Assembly (NCBI GenBank): GCA_030141605.1
Contig: JAQGDQ010000280.1
Coordinates: forward strand, 233,321 to 297,320
Source: Tubiluchus corallicola
Taxonomy: Eukaryota > Priapulida > Priapulimorpha > Priapulimorphida > Tubiluchidae
Direction of reading: 5' to 3'
Length of the DNA stretch: 64,000 nt
Within the stretch, counting starts at the first letter, position 1, and each line of letters begins with the position of its first letter. The translations under genes were made by a program, and so were the position numbers. A model generated the notes under the pieces. It was not told the DNA's origin. It saw only the letters and a program-made list of their open reading frames with translations, and did not search any database. Below, piece after piece: positions 46,244-59,053 of the stretch.

Positions 46244-48596
46244 AAAATCTAAAATCTGAAGCATAACTTGTAAAAGCACAAGGCTGTTTCTAGTCATTTT
46301 TGTATATATTTCAAATTATTTTGATTTGTCAGAAAAAAATGAATATGTTTCAATAATTATAATGTACAGGATGTAGTTTAAACTGTTGAAGTAATGTGGC
46401 CATATTCACTGTTGCTTTGATTCTGCTGGTTGTGTGCATAAGTATGATTTTGTAAATGCCAACAGCTGTTTTATTGTGCCACTTTGTTTTCTACAATAAT
46501 CAGTGCGACATTTTTCAAAATTAATTTAATTAGTTTTACATTCGAGATTATTTCTATTGAAATTTGTATAAAGTTTCTTTTCAGTTAAACTACCTACAAT
46601 CTATCAACTTTTAGCATTAAATAACAAATTAAAAAACTGGACTGGACATGACCATTCGGAAAGTTTCTCACATTCAAAAGACATATTCGCACTCATATTC
46701 AGACTGGCCTCTTGGAGAAAATTTATGTCACTACAATGTACAATAAAGATTAATGCTTTAATAGTTGGTAACAAATTTTGTGGTATCTATAGGCTCAATT
46801 TTTTATATTGTTCAATGTCGAACCAAATTTAAAGTGGATCCCACTGGTGATCCAACAGAAAAACCAACCAACAACCAACAACCAAAAAACCCACCAACTG
46901 GTAAAAGGGTGGGACATGGGCAAGTTCCACCAGTGAACTACTAAGTGTTTTGCCAGTCAAAAAGGCGCTGGCCCATCAGAAATTTCCAATGATGTCAACT
47001 ATGTTGGGCCAGTGGCTGCGTGATATCTGGGCTAGACACTAAATTCCAGGCATTACAGGTAATACACGGATCTCCCTCTAGCCTTAAATGCTGGACACGG
47101 ATAATACACAAAAGATCTGTTTAATTCAATTTGTTTTTTGATATTCCAGTTTTATCAAACGTTGGGTTTAACCTGATAGCTTTTCGTATGAACAGCATGC
47201 AATATATCTGTTACATCTACATAAATGAAGATATAATATCATATCAAAATTTCTGATATATATTCTTATGGATGAATTTTGAATATAATGCATATAATTT
47301 AGGAATCATGTAAAATGCACTACCCACCCCATTCATCTTGGTACCTTCTGGCCAAGTTTTCACGTCCAGACTTGCAGAGGCAAAAAGGGTGAGACACCCT
47401 AAACAATTTAATCACTCTGTACTATAAGTATAGCGACACATGTATAATAAAGGCGAGTTGGCAGACACGACACGCCTATTCACGTCAATCTCCAAAAAAT
47501 TGCTTTTCTTCTCATTCAACATGACACGCCAATGCACAAGAATGCCAATAGACTTGAGTGACTAAACGATTTGTTTCTCTTTTTTATTATTATATCTAAA
47601 ATTACGATTTTTGTAAGATTTAAAACTTGGTCACAATGAACGAGTTGCACGTTCCCCAGACACCACTAGTCCATAAAATGACAAAAATATTTGGGATGTG
47701 ATTTCCAGTCAACGCGACGACCATCACGCAGGCTGCAGTGACAGTATGTTTGCAAACCAAATATGACTAATAAACTTTTTTGTTAAATTACCTCTAACCA
47801 CTTAGTAAAAGAAAACACAGAGTTAAATGTTCAATTTTGAACTATTGCAGCAAGTGTCTTTGTACAGGTTAACTTGAAAACTAAGAGCTACATGATTTTA
47901 TCTCCAATCACTTCCAAAATTCACCTGCATAATAGAATATAGGAAGAACGGGGCAAGGCACCAACAAGTTGACTGGTGGTAAATTTTATTATTAATCTAA
48001 GTGAATATTTTAGCATATAATTATGATCTCTAAAGCTGCCGTCCTGTCTATATTACCTAAAATATGCTAAGATTGTAACGATTTATTTGATAATGTTTCA
48101 TTGAATCAATCTACTTTTCAAATGAACTCCATTAATGTACTCTCGTACGTCATGTACGTTGTATTAAAATAGCACACTTATTGTATTATTGTATTTGATT
48201 TAGTGATAATATAATAGTTTTTCGAGTGTATTATCCCGGTTTATTATTCCAGTATACTTATATAGTTATTAAAATTTATTATTTTTAGTTTCTTTGAAAA
48301 AAATTGATATATTCTACGAAACGTCATGCCACGTAAGCCTGCTCTGATACATCGTAACGACTGACATGGCAATAGAAAGGAATGAACTGTCTTATAATGA
48401 GAAGCTATTACAAATATCTAATAAACATTATCGACAAGTACATCATGTTCCGTTTTTACAAACAATTTATCAGTTTGAAAACTACAAACTGCTGCTTCAC
48501 TATTTTCCACATTACTTGTTGCAACATTATATTCAAGTTGTACTGGCACATTGTTAATTTCTACATTATCTTCTCTCATTTTACTATTAGAGCAAA
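46244..48596. other. AT-rich sequence without a recognised gene, right arm
   Basis: Mirror of 21974-24326, including the CAACCAAC simple stretch near 46860-46890. Confidence 0.55.
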
Positions 48597-48606
48597 CCAT
48601 TGCCAC
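48597..48606. repeat. SINE target-site duplication, right arm, 5' side
   Basis: CCATTGCCAC, identical to 49109-49118. Confidence 0.85.
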
Positions 48607-49108
48607 TATGGCCAAATCACGTTGAAAACACCGGTTCTCGTCTGATCACTGAAGTTAAGCAACGTAGAGCCTGGTTAGTACTTGGATGGGTGGCTGACTA
48701 CGAATACCAGGTGCTGTAGGCTTGCGGGATGCCCACACTGTATCTCAACACTAGGCGGAGGAGCTGCACAAGCAGTCAACGGCTAGAGGGCGGAGGCGGT
48801 CAAGTGACCTAACGGCCATGTGTAGAGGAGTAAACCTTCCAAATCAGGAGTGGAGCCCCGAAGGCGGACCAGTGCAGCATGCTCACTGACTCCGGCACCT
48901 CCTGCAGCCAACCTGGTGTCAAACGTATCGCTCCGCTTTCCTTTAGACTACACCAGGGAGGAAGAGAGGGGGTTCCTGTTGTCTGGGCAACTCAGGATCT
49001 CCATACACCTTGCCCAGGCGTGCGCCCTGGAGACGTTCAAGGATCGGACTCTCTTGGCGCACATTCAATTGTCTTCCGAGACAGAAGGATGCCAATAACA
49101 ACAACAAT
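48607..49108 (+). mobile_element. 5S rRNA-derived SINE, right arm
   Basis: 5S-like head 48607-48723, starting TATGGCCAAATCACGTTG (aligned to the UACGGCCAUACC region of 5S RNA). Box A, the intermediate region and box C lie within 48650-48695. The body runs 48724-49090, then the AATAACAACAACAAT tail. The body's open frames on both strands are incidental. GC content is markedly above the surroundings. Confidence 0.85.
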
Positions 49109-49118
49109 CCATTGCCAC
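49109..49118. repeat. SINE target-site duplication, right arm, 3' side
   Basis: CCATTGCCAC following the AAC tail. Confidence 0.85.
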
Positions 49119-49274
49119 ATTTACTACACTTAGATTCAAGCTTCAAGATAACTGTTTTTGCATCCCGAACACTTGTGAGATGCACTAATCGAGTGTTTTT
49201 CAGATAAGCATGGCTATTTATTTTTTTGTTAATTATTTTCAACTAAACAGTTGCATGGACGTATAGCGAGTTTG

Positions 49275-49915
49275 CTAACCTGCCAATCTCAAGAATCTAA
49301 GAAGGAGACTTCTAAAAGCATTTTAAGTATCTGACCAGAGACATAATACAGACAGCCTCACCAACCTTGTCAGAAGATATGTATGACCAAACTGAGGAAA
49401 GTGGTAGCAGATGTTCTTTTGACAATCTGAGGTACCTGGTCAGAAGAAATCTGCAGGCTACTCATCATCTGGCAAGATGACATCCACAAGCAATCTAAAA
49501 CATTTACTATTATACCTCAAGTCTAAATACATCCACATCCAATCGAAATCATCTGTTAATATAAACAGACAAACTGAAATATTTAACCAGAACTCATCTA
49601 GAGCAATCTCAAACATCTGGTGAGATGAAATCTACTGTGCATCCCAAGTGTCTAACAGGAAGACTTTTACAGGCAATGTTAGTTATCTGAATAGAGACAT
49701 ATACATACAACCTCAACTGTTTTGTCAAAAGATATATATGGCCAAACTGAAGCATTGAATTGAAAAAGCTTTTATTGTCAATCACAATTACTTGATCAAA
49801 AGGAAACTTAAGGCAACTTCACTACCTGACAAGAAGACATTACTGGTAACCTCAGCCATCTGGTAAGATGTCGTCTACAGACAACTTCAATAATCTTCTA
49901 ATATCTCAACTATTT
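49275..49915. repeat. Degenerate ~36-bp tandem repeat, right arm
   Basis: Mirror of 20655-21295, including the two 119-bp similar blocks about 355 bp apart. Confidence 0.75.
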
Positions 49916-50579
49916 AGTTATAAGGCATCTACACTCAATCCCAATCATGTGTTAAGATGTACAGACAGAGAAAATTCAGAAAGTGAGTATAACTCTTTAA
50001 TGTGCAACGTTTAGTTGAATAATAAAATCATGTTAGTGAATTGCTGTTGATAAAAATGCAAGGAGATTCAATGACAATACAATTTTTTCTTTAACATACA
50101 ATCAATCCTAAAAACTTAGTGCCAATAATAAAATTTAAGTAATTAGTCGAGTAAGTACCGCAAATACTTGCTAGAGAATTACTTGATGTTAAGCTGTTAA
50201 TTATTAGTAGATAAAACAAAAGAAAAGCAAAAAAAAGAAATGTGGTTTGTGATCAAGAATGGATTATTCTCTAAGCGCTGAGCAGTAAAAACAGCACAGG
50301 AAAAAATGTCATATAGGAAAAAATAACACAGGAAAAAATGGCACAAATAGTAGGTACCCAGGATGCACACAGTAGGAAGCAGAACTCTGCCAAGACCAAA
50401 CTATCCTAATTTGCTATTCGCCTGATTCTTTTGATTAAAAAAATTAACACAAAGATGGACAAACAAACATGCAAAAATGCACACGATTGTATTGAAACTA
50501 TATAGCCTGTAGCGATGCTCTGTCTCATCGCACAACCTTGAGAGCTACTGTGGAGAGCATGCTAATTAGACGATTAATT
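49916..50579. other. Gene-free AT-rich sequence, right arm
   Basis: Mirror of 19991-20654, with the irregular CACAGGAAAAAA repeats near 50290-50340. Confidence 0.55.
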
Positions 50580-52037
50580 TTTACTGCTCGATTTGTAAGA
50601 ACGCCTTAGATAAATCACCCATCAAGATATACTTGTGTATCATAAACCTAATCAAAAGAGCTGCTAAAATTTGAAGATGATTTGCGCCAGTATACAAACA
50701 ATCATTTGATAACACTGATAACACCGACCTTTTCTTCTTACAACTCGCATTAAAAACTATATGTAATGGTGAAGTCTGGCTATGTTTTAAGACAGGTGTG
50801 AGGAAGGTAAGTTAATGGCTTTCCTGCAGGGAAATTTCGGTTACACTTTTCTATTATAGCATCCTGTAACTGCTGTTGAAAGATTTTGTTGTATGCTTGT
50901 AAACGTGTTGGATTTTGCTTAAGTCTAAATACAACATTCTGTAAGCGTGCTTTGCACAAATCAAGATTCGTGGGGAGCTTGGCTAACTTATCTCTATCAC
51001 GAACTGGCCAAGAAATTCTGAACCGACCGTTCACAATGTAAGCAGTTCTATTAAAATGGTCTTCTACAATCGCCTCTTCTTCTGCCTTTGTTAAATTACT
51101 GAAAGAATCGGTAATTACTGTATAAGTTTGTATTTTTGTAAGATAGATGGCGCTAGGAGGCGGAGAGCGGTAAACAATAATCAACAGATGGTCGAATATA
51201 CATGTGAACAAATTTTTTAAAAATACAAGTAATGACTACTGTATTTAACAAAATCCATTGCTTTATCATATTTGTATTTTACGTTTTAAATAAAAACGAA
51301 GTTAAAACAATTTCCAACGAATCGAAATCCCAGAATTTAGAGAGTTCACATGTACAATTTTTTGTCTTGCTCATTGACTTGTTTGTATTGTAAACTTGCA
51401 AAGTGGTCTCATTGGACGAAATGCCTTCAACTTGCTCCCCTTATGCACATGTATTTCTACCCAGTATAAATGATAACTATCATTAGTTATGCTTGACATG
51501 ACTATCGGATTAACGTTTGTTTCAAAACTAGCTTGCGATTGCGCTATTAAACTATTGTGTGTTAAAGCTGTGTAATCACTACTAAAACCTGACCGTTCTC
51601 CCCTTTGCCCTTCAAAATTGTTTGCGGTCGCGAATTCCTGAAGCGCAAATTCATTGTCTGCTGTAGAAGCTTCAGAAACAATCGCGCCAGTAAAGACGTT
51701 TTGTAACATTTGGCAGTTTGCCAGCAGCTGGCTCAATTAAATTTTCAGAAGCAGCTTGCTGCGAAATAGGCAATATATTCACGCAAGATTTATCTCTGCC
51801 TTCCGCATTATTATCAACATCATAAGTTAGAATTCTAGGCTCACTGCACAGAGTACTAGATAGGCCTAACTGACATTCTGAACTAGCAAACACATTAACA
51901 ACATTATACTGTTCATAATATGTATCCTTGCAAAAATTACTCAAGTCTGTCTGAGGAATTGATACTAAACTAACATCAGTCTGCAAAGTTGTTGTGTTTG
52001 CAGTACAATGAGGTGCTATAATATATATTCTGCACAT
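50580..52037 (-). pseudogene. BEL/Pao fragment 2, right arm
   Basis: Minus-strand copy with the same frames, the same AT-rich interruption and the same truncation after RT motif A as the left arm. Translations of its three main frames are identical to the left copy. Confidence 0.75.
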
Positions 52038-52566
52038 AGATCTGCATGTAACAATTTAGTTCTCTTTGTAACGAATGTCTGGATAATTTATTTTTATAAT
52101 TATAAGCACTCGTTTTCAGGAATCAGTTAGAATTCGCAGAAAGTGAATTCATTCTCCATATTTTTAACATTAAATTTTGTTTGCGTCTTGCAGCCAAAGA
52201 GCGAGTGTTTGTAGAAAAATGTGTTGCGTCATCAAAGTAGGCGGGGCTAAACGCAGCTTGGGATCTGCGTGTTATTCCTACGGCTTCGAGTCAAATTCAA
52301 GTTTCTCTCGATATTTTTGTCATCTCTTTTCTGATTGTCAATTACATGCCCCATTTAGTAATGCGTCACCTGTTGGTAAATTGCTCATAGGTTTAACAGA
52401 AAGTACTTTAGATTTTTGCCATTAATGTCATTGTCTTTTGCAGACTGATTATAAATAAACTTTTAGGTAAAATTCTTCTAACCAATACAATTACAAATTT
52501 ACAAACAGAAGAGTACAAACACAAGGTGCATGCTTGCTCAGTTTATTACATCCTAACAATGTCTAG
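52038..52566. other. Gene-free sequence, right arm
   Basis: Mirror of 18004-18532; nothing recognised. Confidence 0.5.
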
Positions 52567-54388
52567 TCAGGCTTTTATTGCAGTTACTCTTTGATACGGT
52601 GAAATCTGTTTAGTTGTTTGCTTTGTGACATGCAAAAAATTCTTTTTCCTGTGTTCCTGCCATTCTTCTTCTGTTATATTTCCTGCCTCATGGCCCACGC
52701 ATACATCACACTGATCTTTTCCAGGTTGGAATAATGCTATGTTCTTCTCATCAATAAGAACTTGTCGTGATAATGATGTTATATTTCGTTCTTCTCATTT
52801 CTCTTTGTAAAGTTTGTACAGGTTAGCCATGGTTGATATTACTGCTTCTAAATAACTTTTGGTTGTAAGAAGCACGGCAATAGTGAGAAGACATTTTGGG
52901 AAGCTTATCCAAAAATTCTGTTCTCGTGAATTCCCTCCCTTCGTTGGCTCTATCATAATATTTTGAACGTACTCCAGCATTTCTTGGAGTGACTGAATTC
53001 TGTCCAATTTTGGACTGACCAGCTACCAAGTCCTGTAGTGGAAAGAAACATCATTCTGCACACGGGTGTGTGTTCCCCATCCTTTTTAAGTATCGAATTG
53101 CTAAGCTTCTTCAGGATTTTCACCTGCTGCTCGGCATCGTTTTGTTGGTACTGCCTCAACTGTTTTAACGAAAATTTTCCGTTCACCCAACATTAAGTTT
53201 TCCCAGATGTTGTGAAATTTTTTCTCCTATCCTCTTCACTGAAATCCCCACACAACATTGACTTGGTGTTTTGACAACTACCCCGTGGGTTAATTTTCCG
53301 CTCAGCTTTTTTCACTTTACGTGATTCACCATTTATGTTTTTCAGGCGGATATATGATTTTCCCTTTTCTCTCTGAGATTTATTAACATTTTGTTTCCAT
53401 TTTTCTGGATTTGCCTTTTTAGATCTTTTTTGTGAGATTCCAGCTCCTTTTGTTTTGCAAAGTGATTCTTCCCTGCCTGATTATTTCCTGTTTGCACTTT
53501 ATTTGCCCCTTCTTCATCGGATTCGGTTTCGGGTTCTGGTATGTATATGGGGTCACTGTTGGAAGACTCACCACAGTCGGATTCGGTTTGGTATGTGTGG
53601 TCACTGTTGGAAGACTCACCACAGTCGGATTCGGTTTCGGGTTCTGCTATGTATGTGGGGTCACTGTTGGAAGACTTACCACAGTCGGTTTCGGGTTCTG
53701 GTATGTATGTGGGGTCACTTTTGGAAGACTCACCACAGTCGGATTCGGTTTCTGGTATGTATGTGGGGTCACTGTTGGAAGACTCACCACAGTCGGTTTC
53801 GGGTTCTGGTATGTATGTGGGGTCACTGTTGGAAGACTCACCACAGTCGGATTCGGATTCAGGTTCTGGTATGTATCTGGGGGTCACTGTTGGAAGACTC
53901 ACCACAGTCGGATTCGGTTTCGGGTTCTGGTATGTATCTGGGGGTCACTGTTGGAAGACTCACCACAGTCGGATTCGGTTTCGGGTTCTGGTATGTATAT
54001 GGGGTCACTGTTGGAAAACTCACCACAGTCGGATTCGGTTTCGGGTTCTGGTTTGTATGTGGGGTCACTGTTGGAAGACTCGCCACAGTCAATTGCATCA
54101 TTATCTAAATAATCCACTTTTTGCAGAATTTCAGCTGTTGCTGACTGACCAAACAAGTCCTCATCAAGAGAGGTGTCCACGGCCATATCCTCAACTACGT
54201 CTGTCAACTCTTCTTCACGACAACTCCTCAAATAAGCTCTCTATGGTGACTTCTATTGGCTGTGTATCTGTTGCATCTAATGGACTATGAATACTGTTAC
54301 TATTTTTCACTTCTGAAGTCTTTTCAGCCACTAGATTCTGTTTCCTGCTGAGCTCTATGAGCATTTTGCCTCTACTGAATTGGTTCAT
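52567..54388 (-). pseudogene. Repeat-encoded arthropod multicopy protein, right arm
   Basis: The ATG lies at 54386-54388. A two-base deletion near 54220 (TTGTCGTGAAG instead of TTGACTCGTGAAG) breaks the N-terminal frame here but not in the left arm. In the 3' half of the minisatellite this arm keeps one frame through to the basic segment (DEEGANKVQTGNNQAGKNHF), which the left arm loses through a one-base deletion. A residue differs near 53030 (serine here, arginine in the left arm). Confidence 0.6.
53514..54088. repeat. 60-bp minisatellite, right arm
   Basis: Same unit count as the left arm but several unit-specific substitutions (for example CGKSS for CGESS and TYIAEPE for TYIPEPE). Confidence 0.92.
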
Positions 54389-54906
54389 GGCTTATCTATA
54401 AAACTGTAAAGAGTATTTAATAATAACAATCTCTACTTTGTACTTGATAAACACACTGTAACGTGCCGAGGCTTATTTGCTTAAAAACAAAATAACTACT
54501 GCCACTATTGTAACGTTTTGAGGCTATTGCATTTTTAATTTTTATATAATGATCAGGAAAATATACTACATGTATTTTCACGGGTTCGTCTGCTGTTTTT
54601 TAAGGCTGTTTAGTTAAAAACAAAACAAGATGAAACATAAATTTTAAAGCTATAATTATTACAAAAGAAGAGTACAACAACAAGTCAACAATAAGAGCTC
54701 AAAATTACTACTAGTGGCTTGCTGTGAAAACCCCCAAGGAAAGATGAGGATAGGAAAATGAATGCGCATAACTTATCTGAATGTTCATGACGATGTTGTG
54801 CACAACTTGACGATCCTCCCACAATGACAACGCTGACGCCGGCAACATGACGATCCTCCATGAGCCATAACAATGCAGATGACGACAGCTAATCAACAGC
54901 TTCCAG
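54389..54906. other. Gene-free sequence, right arm
   Basis: Mirror of 15663-16180; the final bases form the acceptor-like TTCCAG (54901-54906) of the candidate exon. Confidence 0.5.
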
Positions 54907-55271
54907 CAACCCTCTTGTAGTCTACTACACCAACGTACCAACAGCTGACTGGAATAACATCACACTTCTGTGGCTTGACCAGCTCTTCAAACCATGTAAC
55001 AGCAACAGCAACGAGACTGAGAAAGATGGTCTATACAACAGGAACACTGTCCTTTTGGCCAAAACAGCACTTAGCTCAGTTCTCCATGGTAAAGAAGTTA
55101 CATCACAGATCGTGTACCAGCCTTTCCAGACGAATACGTTAACTACAGGTATACTGGAACATGCCCACTGGTCAGACCAACAACTAACGTCTGTACCAGT
55201 GAAAAGTATCAACTTAACTGTCCAGAACAGGTATTGCTTTTTCTACATAAGCAAAGGAAGCATTCCAACGG
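54907..55271 (+). CDS. Candidate 121-codon coding exon, right arm
   Basis: Plus-strand copy of 15298-15662, with the donor GTAAGT at 55272-55277 and an in-frame TAA just upstream of the acceptor (54892-54894). The interior reads ADWNNITLLWLDQLFKPCN and NSNETEKDGLYNRNTVLLAK; the C-terminal part reads VKSINLTVQNRYCFFY. Open in both arms. Function unknown. Confidence 0.35.
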
Positions 55272-55277
55272 GTAAGT

Positions 55278-55814
55278 ACAAACCATTTTAAGTGACAGGG
55301 GTGAGGAGATGATGAAATGAAAGAACACATACAGCAATGCAAGCCAAGCAAGCCATTTACTATCAAAATTAATAACACACAGACAGACAAGACAGGCCTA
55401 ATTACATTCACTTCACTACTGCTGATGCACCATAACATGCATTGTTAGTTTGAGTGATAAATAAACAATTGTATGTTTTTTCAGTTGTCTTGAATGAATG
55501 TCAAGTTTCTAGTCTACTTTATAGACACTTCAGTAGAACAGAACTTATTGGATAAGGTTTACTAATTTGAACATTAAAAATACTGTAGCAACTCCCATAC
55601 CTTGTAACCTTGTTGAAGGTCAGCAGCCGTCTGCTATGCAGGACGCATTGTTATCTACGTAGCAGGTCTCATCAGTCTTTTTTATTAACCAATCACATAG
55701 CTGCTTTGCAACATGGCAGGTTTCATTTTGTCATCATTTTAAGAATGTCTGCACCCACTTTGCTTCAAAAGGGATATAGCAGTACTCATTACAAAACAAT
55801 TTTGGTGCTTGGAT
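55278..55814. other. Gene-free sequence, right arm
   Basis: Mirror of 14755-15291. A TATTTCAG acceptor-like site at 55837-55844 lies just beyond, but an exon starting there would hit a stop after four codons in the phase set by the candidate exon. Confidence 0.45.
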
Positions 55815-56045
55815 TTAGCTGGTTATTCTATTGTTGTATTTCAGCCCGTAGAATGTAGAGAAGACAGTGCCAGGTTTTATCAAGACATGCCAAGGGCTAC
55901 GTTTCGCATTTGCATGAAAAATCTCATTTTGGCCAGCAGGTTTCAATAGGAAGCCATCGTTATATCATTTCAAAATATCAAAGAGTTTTTCCTGGTCAAC
56001 AGAAACAAAATCAATAAGCACTTCGTCTACAAGATTTTTATCCAT
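55815..56045 (-). pseudogene. Small broken ORF of unknown origin, right arm
   Basis: Mirror of 14524-14754 with the same internal TGA. Confidence 0.4.
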
Positions 56046-56705
56046 TTCAGCAATATAACTAACAAGAAGTGTTTATGATGTTGTTAATATTTTACTGTAA
56101 TAATGCCTGCTCCTAATAATTATTAATAACCTAATAATAGTTGCACAATTTCTACATATTTGTTGGATGATACTTACTCGTCTAACCGTATTCTTGCTAT
56201 CAGTGTACATCTCTCCTGGCACACGGCATTGATATATGCCATCTCTGATGACGTGAATATGTACATGAAAACGGTGACATTGTTTGGGAATATTTGAGCT
56301 TCAGCAGCTTCTCCGAGAATAAGGACCTGCACTCCTTTTGATGTAAATAGCAAAATAAAGATGATTTAGTACATCACCACTGTGAGTACGGAATTGGAGT
56401 GAACGCAAGTCTTTGCAAATGTTGTCATGGATTTAAAAAATAATAAACGACTGAAATAAAATTAAAAATTCTTTCTGCTAAACCAACATCACAACATTAA
56501 GTAACTGGTATAATGATAATTAACAATAACATGACATGACGAAATGTGAAGAAATGAAACTTACATCTTTGCCGCATACCGGTGACTCACTACTTTCATA
56601 TCCTAACTGTGAAATGAGGCCAATGGCCTATTTCCTGAACTAGCTCACCTGTCTAAACTAGGAAAAACAAACACCAGGAGGCACCACGTGCTTATATCCA
56701 AAACA
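56046..56705. other. Possible LTR and gene-free sequence, right arm
   Basis: Mirror of 13864-14523; the putative LTR edge is at 56705. Confidence 0.4.
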
Positions 56706-56715
56706 CCGCCTCCTT
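56706..56715 (-). promoter_or_regulatory. Putative polypurine tract, right arm
   Basis: Minus-strand AAGGAGGCGG, mirror of 13854-13863. Confidence 0.4.
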
Positions 56716-56850
56716 AAATGCTCTCCTGCAGCATTTACAAAATTAAAGGAAACCAACAGTGTAATAACATATCATGACTGACTAAATTGACATACTTCTA
56801 CTTCAGAATTTAACTTAAACATACAGCTTATGAATGCTTAACAAAATCAA

Positions 56851-58617
56851 CTAATTATTACATTCGATTAAATTTATTTTATGAATTAGTCGTTTTAGAG
56901 TCTCTTCTCTAGTCTTCAATGTCACAATTCTCACTAGTCCATCACTGCTTTTTCGTGCTTCAATGATCCGTCTTAGCATCCAGTGATCCCTTGGTGTCTC
57001 ATCCAGAACTAATACCATGTCTCCTATTTCAACATTCTTCTGCTCCTTGTTCCATTTGCTTCGAGTCTGAAGTTCCAAGACCTTTCTCAGAAGAATCGCA
57101 TTGTAAGGTGACTTCTTCTTTAGGATCATAGTAACGCAGTACAGGTTTCTGGGAGATAGCTGATTTTATAGTTCGGAAAGCTTTCCCCTGGGTTTCATCC
57201 CAGTGCCACAGTACATTTTTCTCAGTAAGTTCTCTAAGTGGCTTGCACATGTCACTTAAGTTAGGAAGAAATTTAGATCGACAATTAACTAATCCCAGAA
57301 GTCTCCGTACACCAGACACATCTGGTGGGGCAGGCATTTCTACAATAGCCTTAACATTGTCTGGATCAGGCATCAGACCTTCACTTGTTAATACATGACC
57401 AATAAACTGTACTTTACTCTGTCGCAGCTTAATTTTCTCTTTGCTTAAGACTAAATTTTTCTCTCTGCTTTCTCTCATCATGGTCCTTATTTGCAATTTC
57501 TAGTGTCGCTCCGTTGCCAATAACTAGCACATTGTCTGCTACACTCATAACATTCTTTAAACTTTCTAGAGCCTCATCTTGTCTGAGTTGGTACTCTTCA
57601 GGAGCAACCGATATGCCAAAAGGCATACGTCGCCAACGATAACGTCCGAAAGGTGTATTGAAAGTGGTTAAGTAAGAGCTAGATTCATCTAGTTCCACTT
57701 GCCAAAATCCATTCTTGGCATCAAAAATACTGAAGACTTTGGCCTTACTCAAATCTGGCAAGACATCCTCAGTAGTCTTTAAAGGATAGTGGTTTCACCT
57801 CAAAGCTTTATTTAGATCCTGAGGATCTATACAGACTCTCAGCTTGTTGTTTGATTTTCGTAGAACAAGGAGGCTAGATACGAAATCTGTAGGAGTCTTG
57901 ACTTTAGAAAGAATTTCTTGAGATTCAAGTTTATCTAGTTCACTCTTTAAGTCATCCTTCAAAGCAACAGGTACACGTCTAGGTGGATGTACTACAGAGG
58001 GTACATTAGAATCTACTTCTAGGTGCAGTTTTCCAGGAAGTTTACCTTACACTTTATACTTTCCACCATTTTTAGGATTTATCATTTTAACAACACAAGG
58101 TTGTTCCTCCGTCATACGTGTAAAGCAGTTTTCTCTCACTATGATCAATCAACTGATTGGAAGGCAGAAAATTGGCTGGTATCACATTGCTTGTTGCAGC
58201 ACTATCAATCAGAAAACGAATAGGTTTCTTACTCACCAGCATCGTAGCAAAAAATTTATTTCCAGGTTTCACCCTTGAAGAATGAAGCGCTTGCACACTC
58301 CAGTAGTTTTCCAAATTTTCACTATCAGAATCTGAGTCACTACACTGTAGATCACAAAACTGCTGATTAAGGGTGTGCACATTTCTTTTTCTACTATGTG
58401 ATGCAGATTTTCTAAGAGAATCACATTTGACTTGGAAGTGATTCCATTGCTTACACTTAGAACACTGCTTACCATATGCAGGGCAACTATCACGACCAAA
58501 AACATGTCGTTTTCCACAAAATTTACAGCGTTTTTGGTATGAATCACGTGTGTCTCTTCTTGCTTGGAGTAATCTGTTGTACTCACTGTGATAATGCAAA
58601 CGACGATGCGTAGCCAA
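56851..58617 (-). pseudogene. Gypsy remnant joined to BEL/Pao-like tail, right arm
   Basis: Minus-strand copy: gag-protease 58087-58617, RT 57474-58050, RT thumb and truncated RNase H 57074-57473, BEL/Pao-like tail 56851-57073. Translations match the left arm residue for residue in the frames compared, including the VADN change of the catalytic box and the junction. Confidence 0.82.
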
Positions 58618-59053
58618 CTAATCCACAAACAATTAATTGCATAAATATTGTATAAATAATTATTAAGCAAACAAACAAAAATGTATGTAAAAAACACTAC
58701 CATTAGTCAAACACTAATTTAGCTACGTTTGAATGAGCTAAATATTACACTATCTTCTTAAATTACAGTATCAGGTCGATAAACTAACAAATAAATTCGG
58801 AAATAATGCACAACAGCTAAACCTAACTAAAACTGGGTCAAATACCTATTTGCCTAACTACACGCCACCAGCCCATATGATCAGAAGCACCACCAACTGC
58901 TAACATCAGATACGCAAATACTAAATCGTGCAACTTACAGTCTCTGGATTGTTACCGTACTGGGGGTGCCTCGTCACCTCAAACATGGATCCGCCTCTCA
59001 ACGGTTTGTCGGTGCACCAATAGCATTTCCCAACAATACGAACACAGCAATGA
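58618..59053. other. Presumed Gypsy leader, right arm
   Basis: Mirror of 11516-11951; no LTR identified. Confidence 0.35.

Noticed and set aside
48607-48723. Functional 5S rRNA gene
   Set aside because: Head matches 5S RNA but is fused to a SINE body with tail and target-site duplications, lacks the normal 5' start and the T-run terminator after the 3' end.
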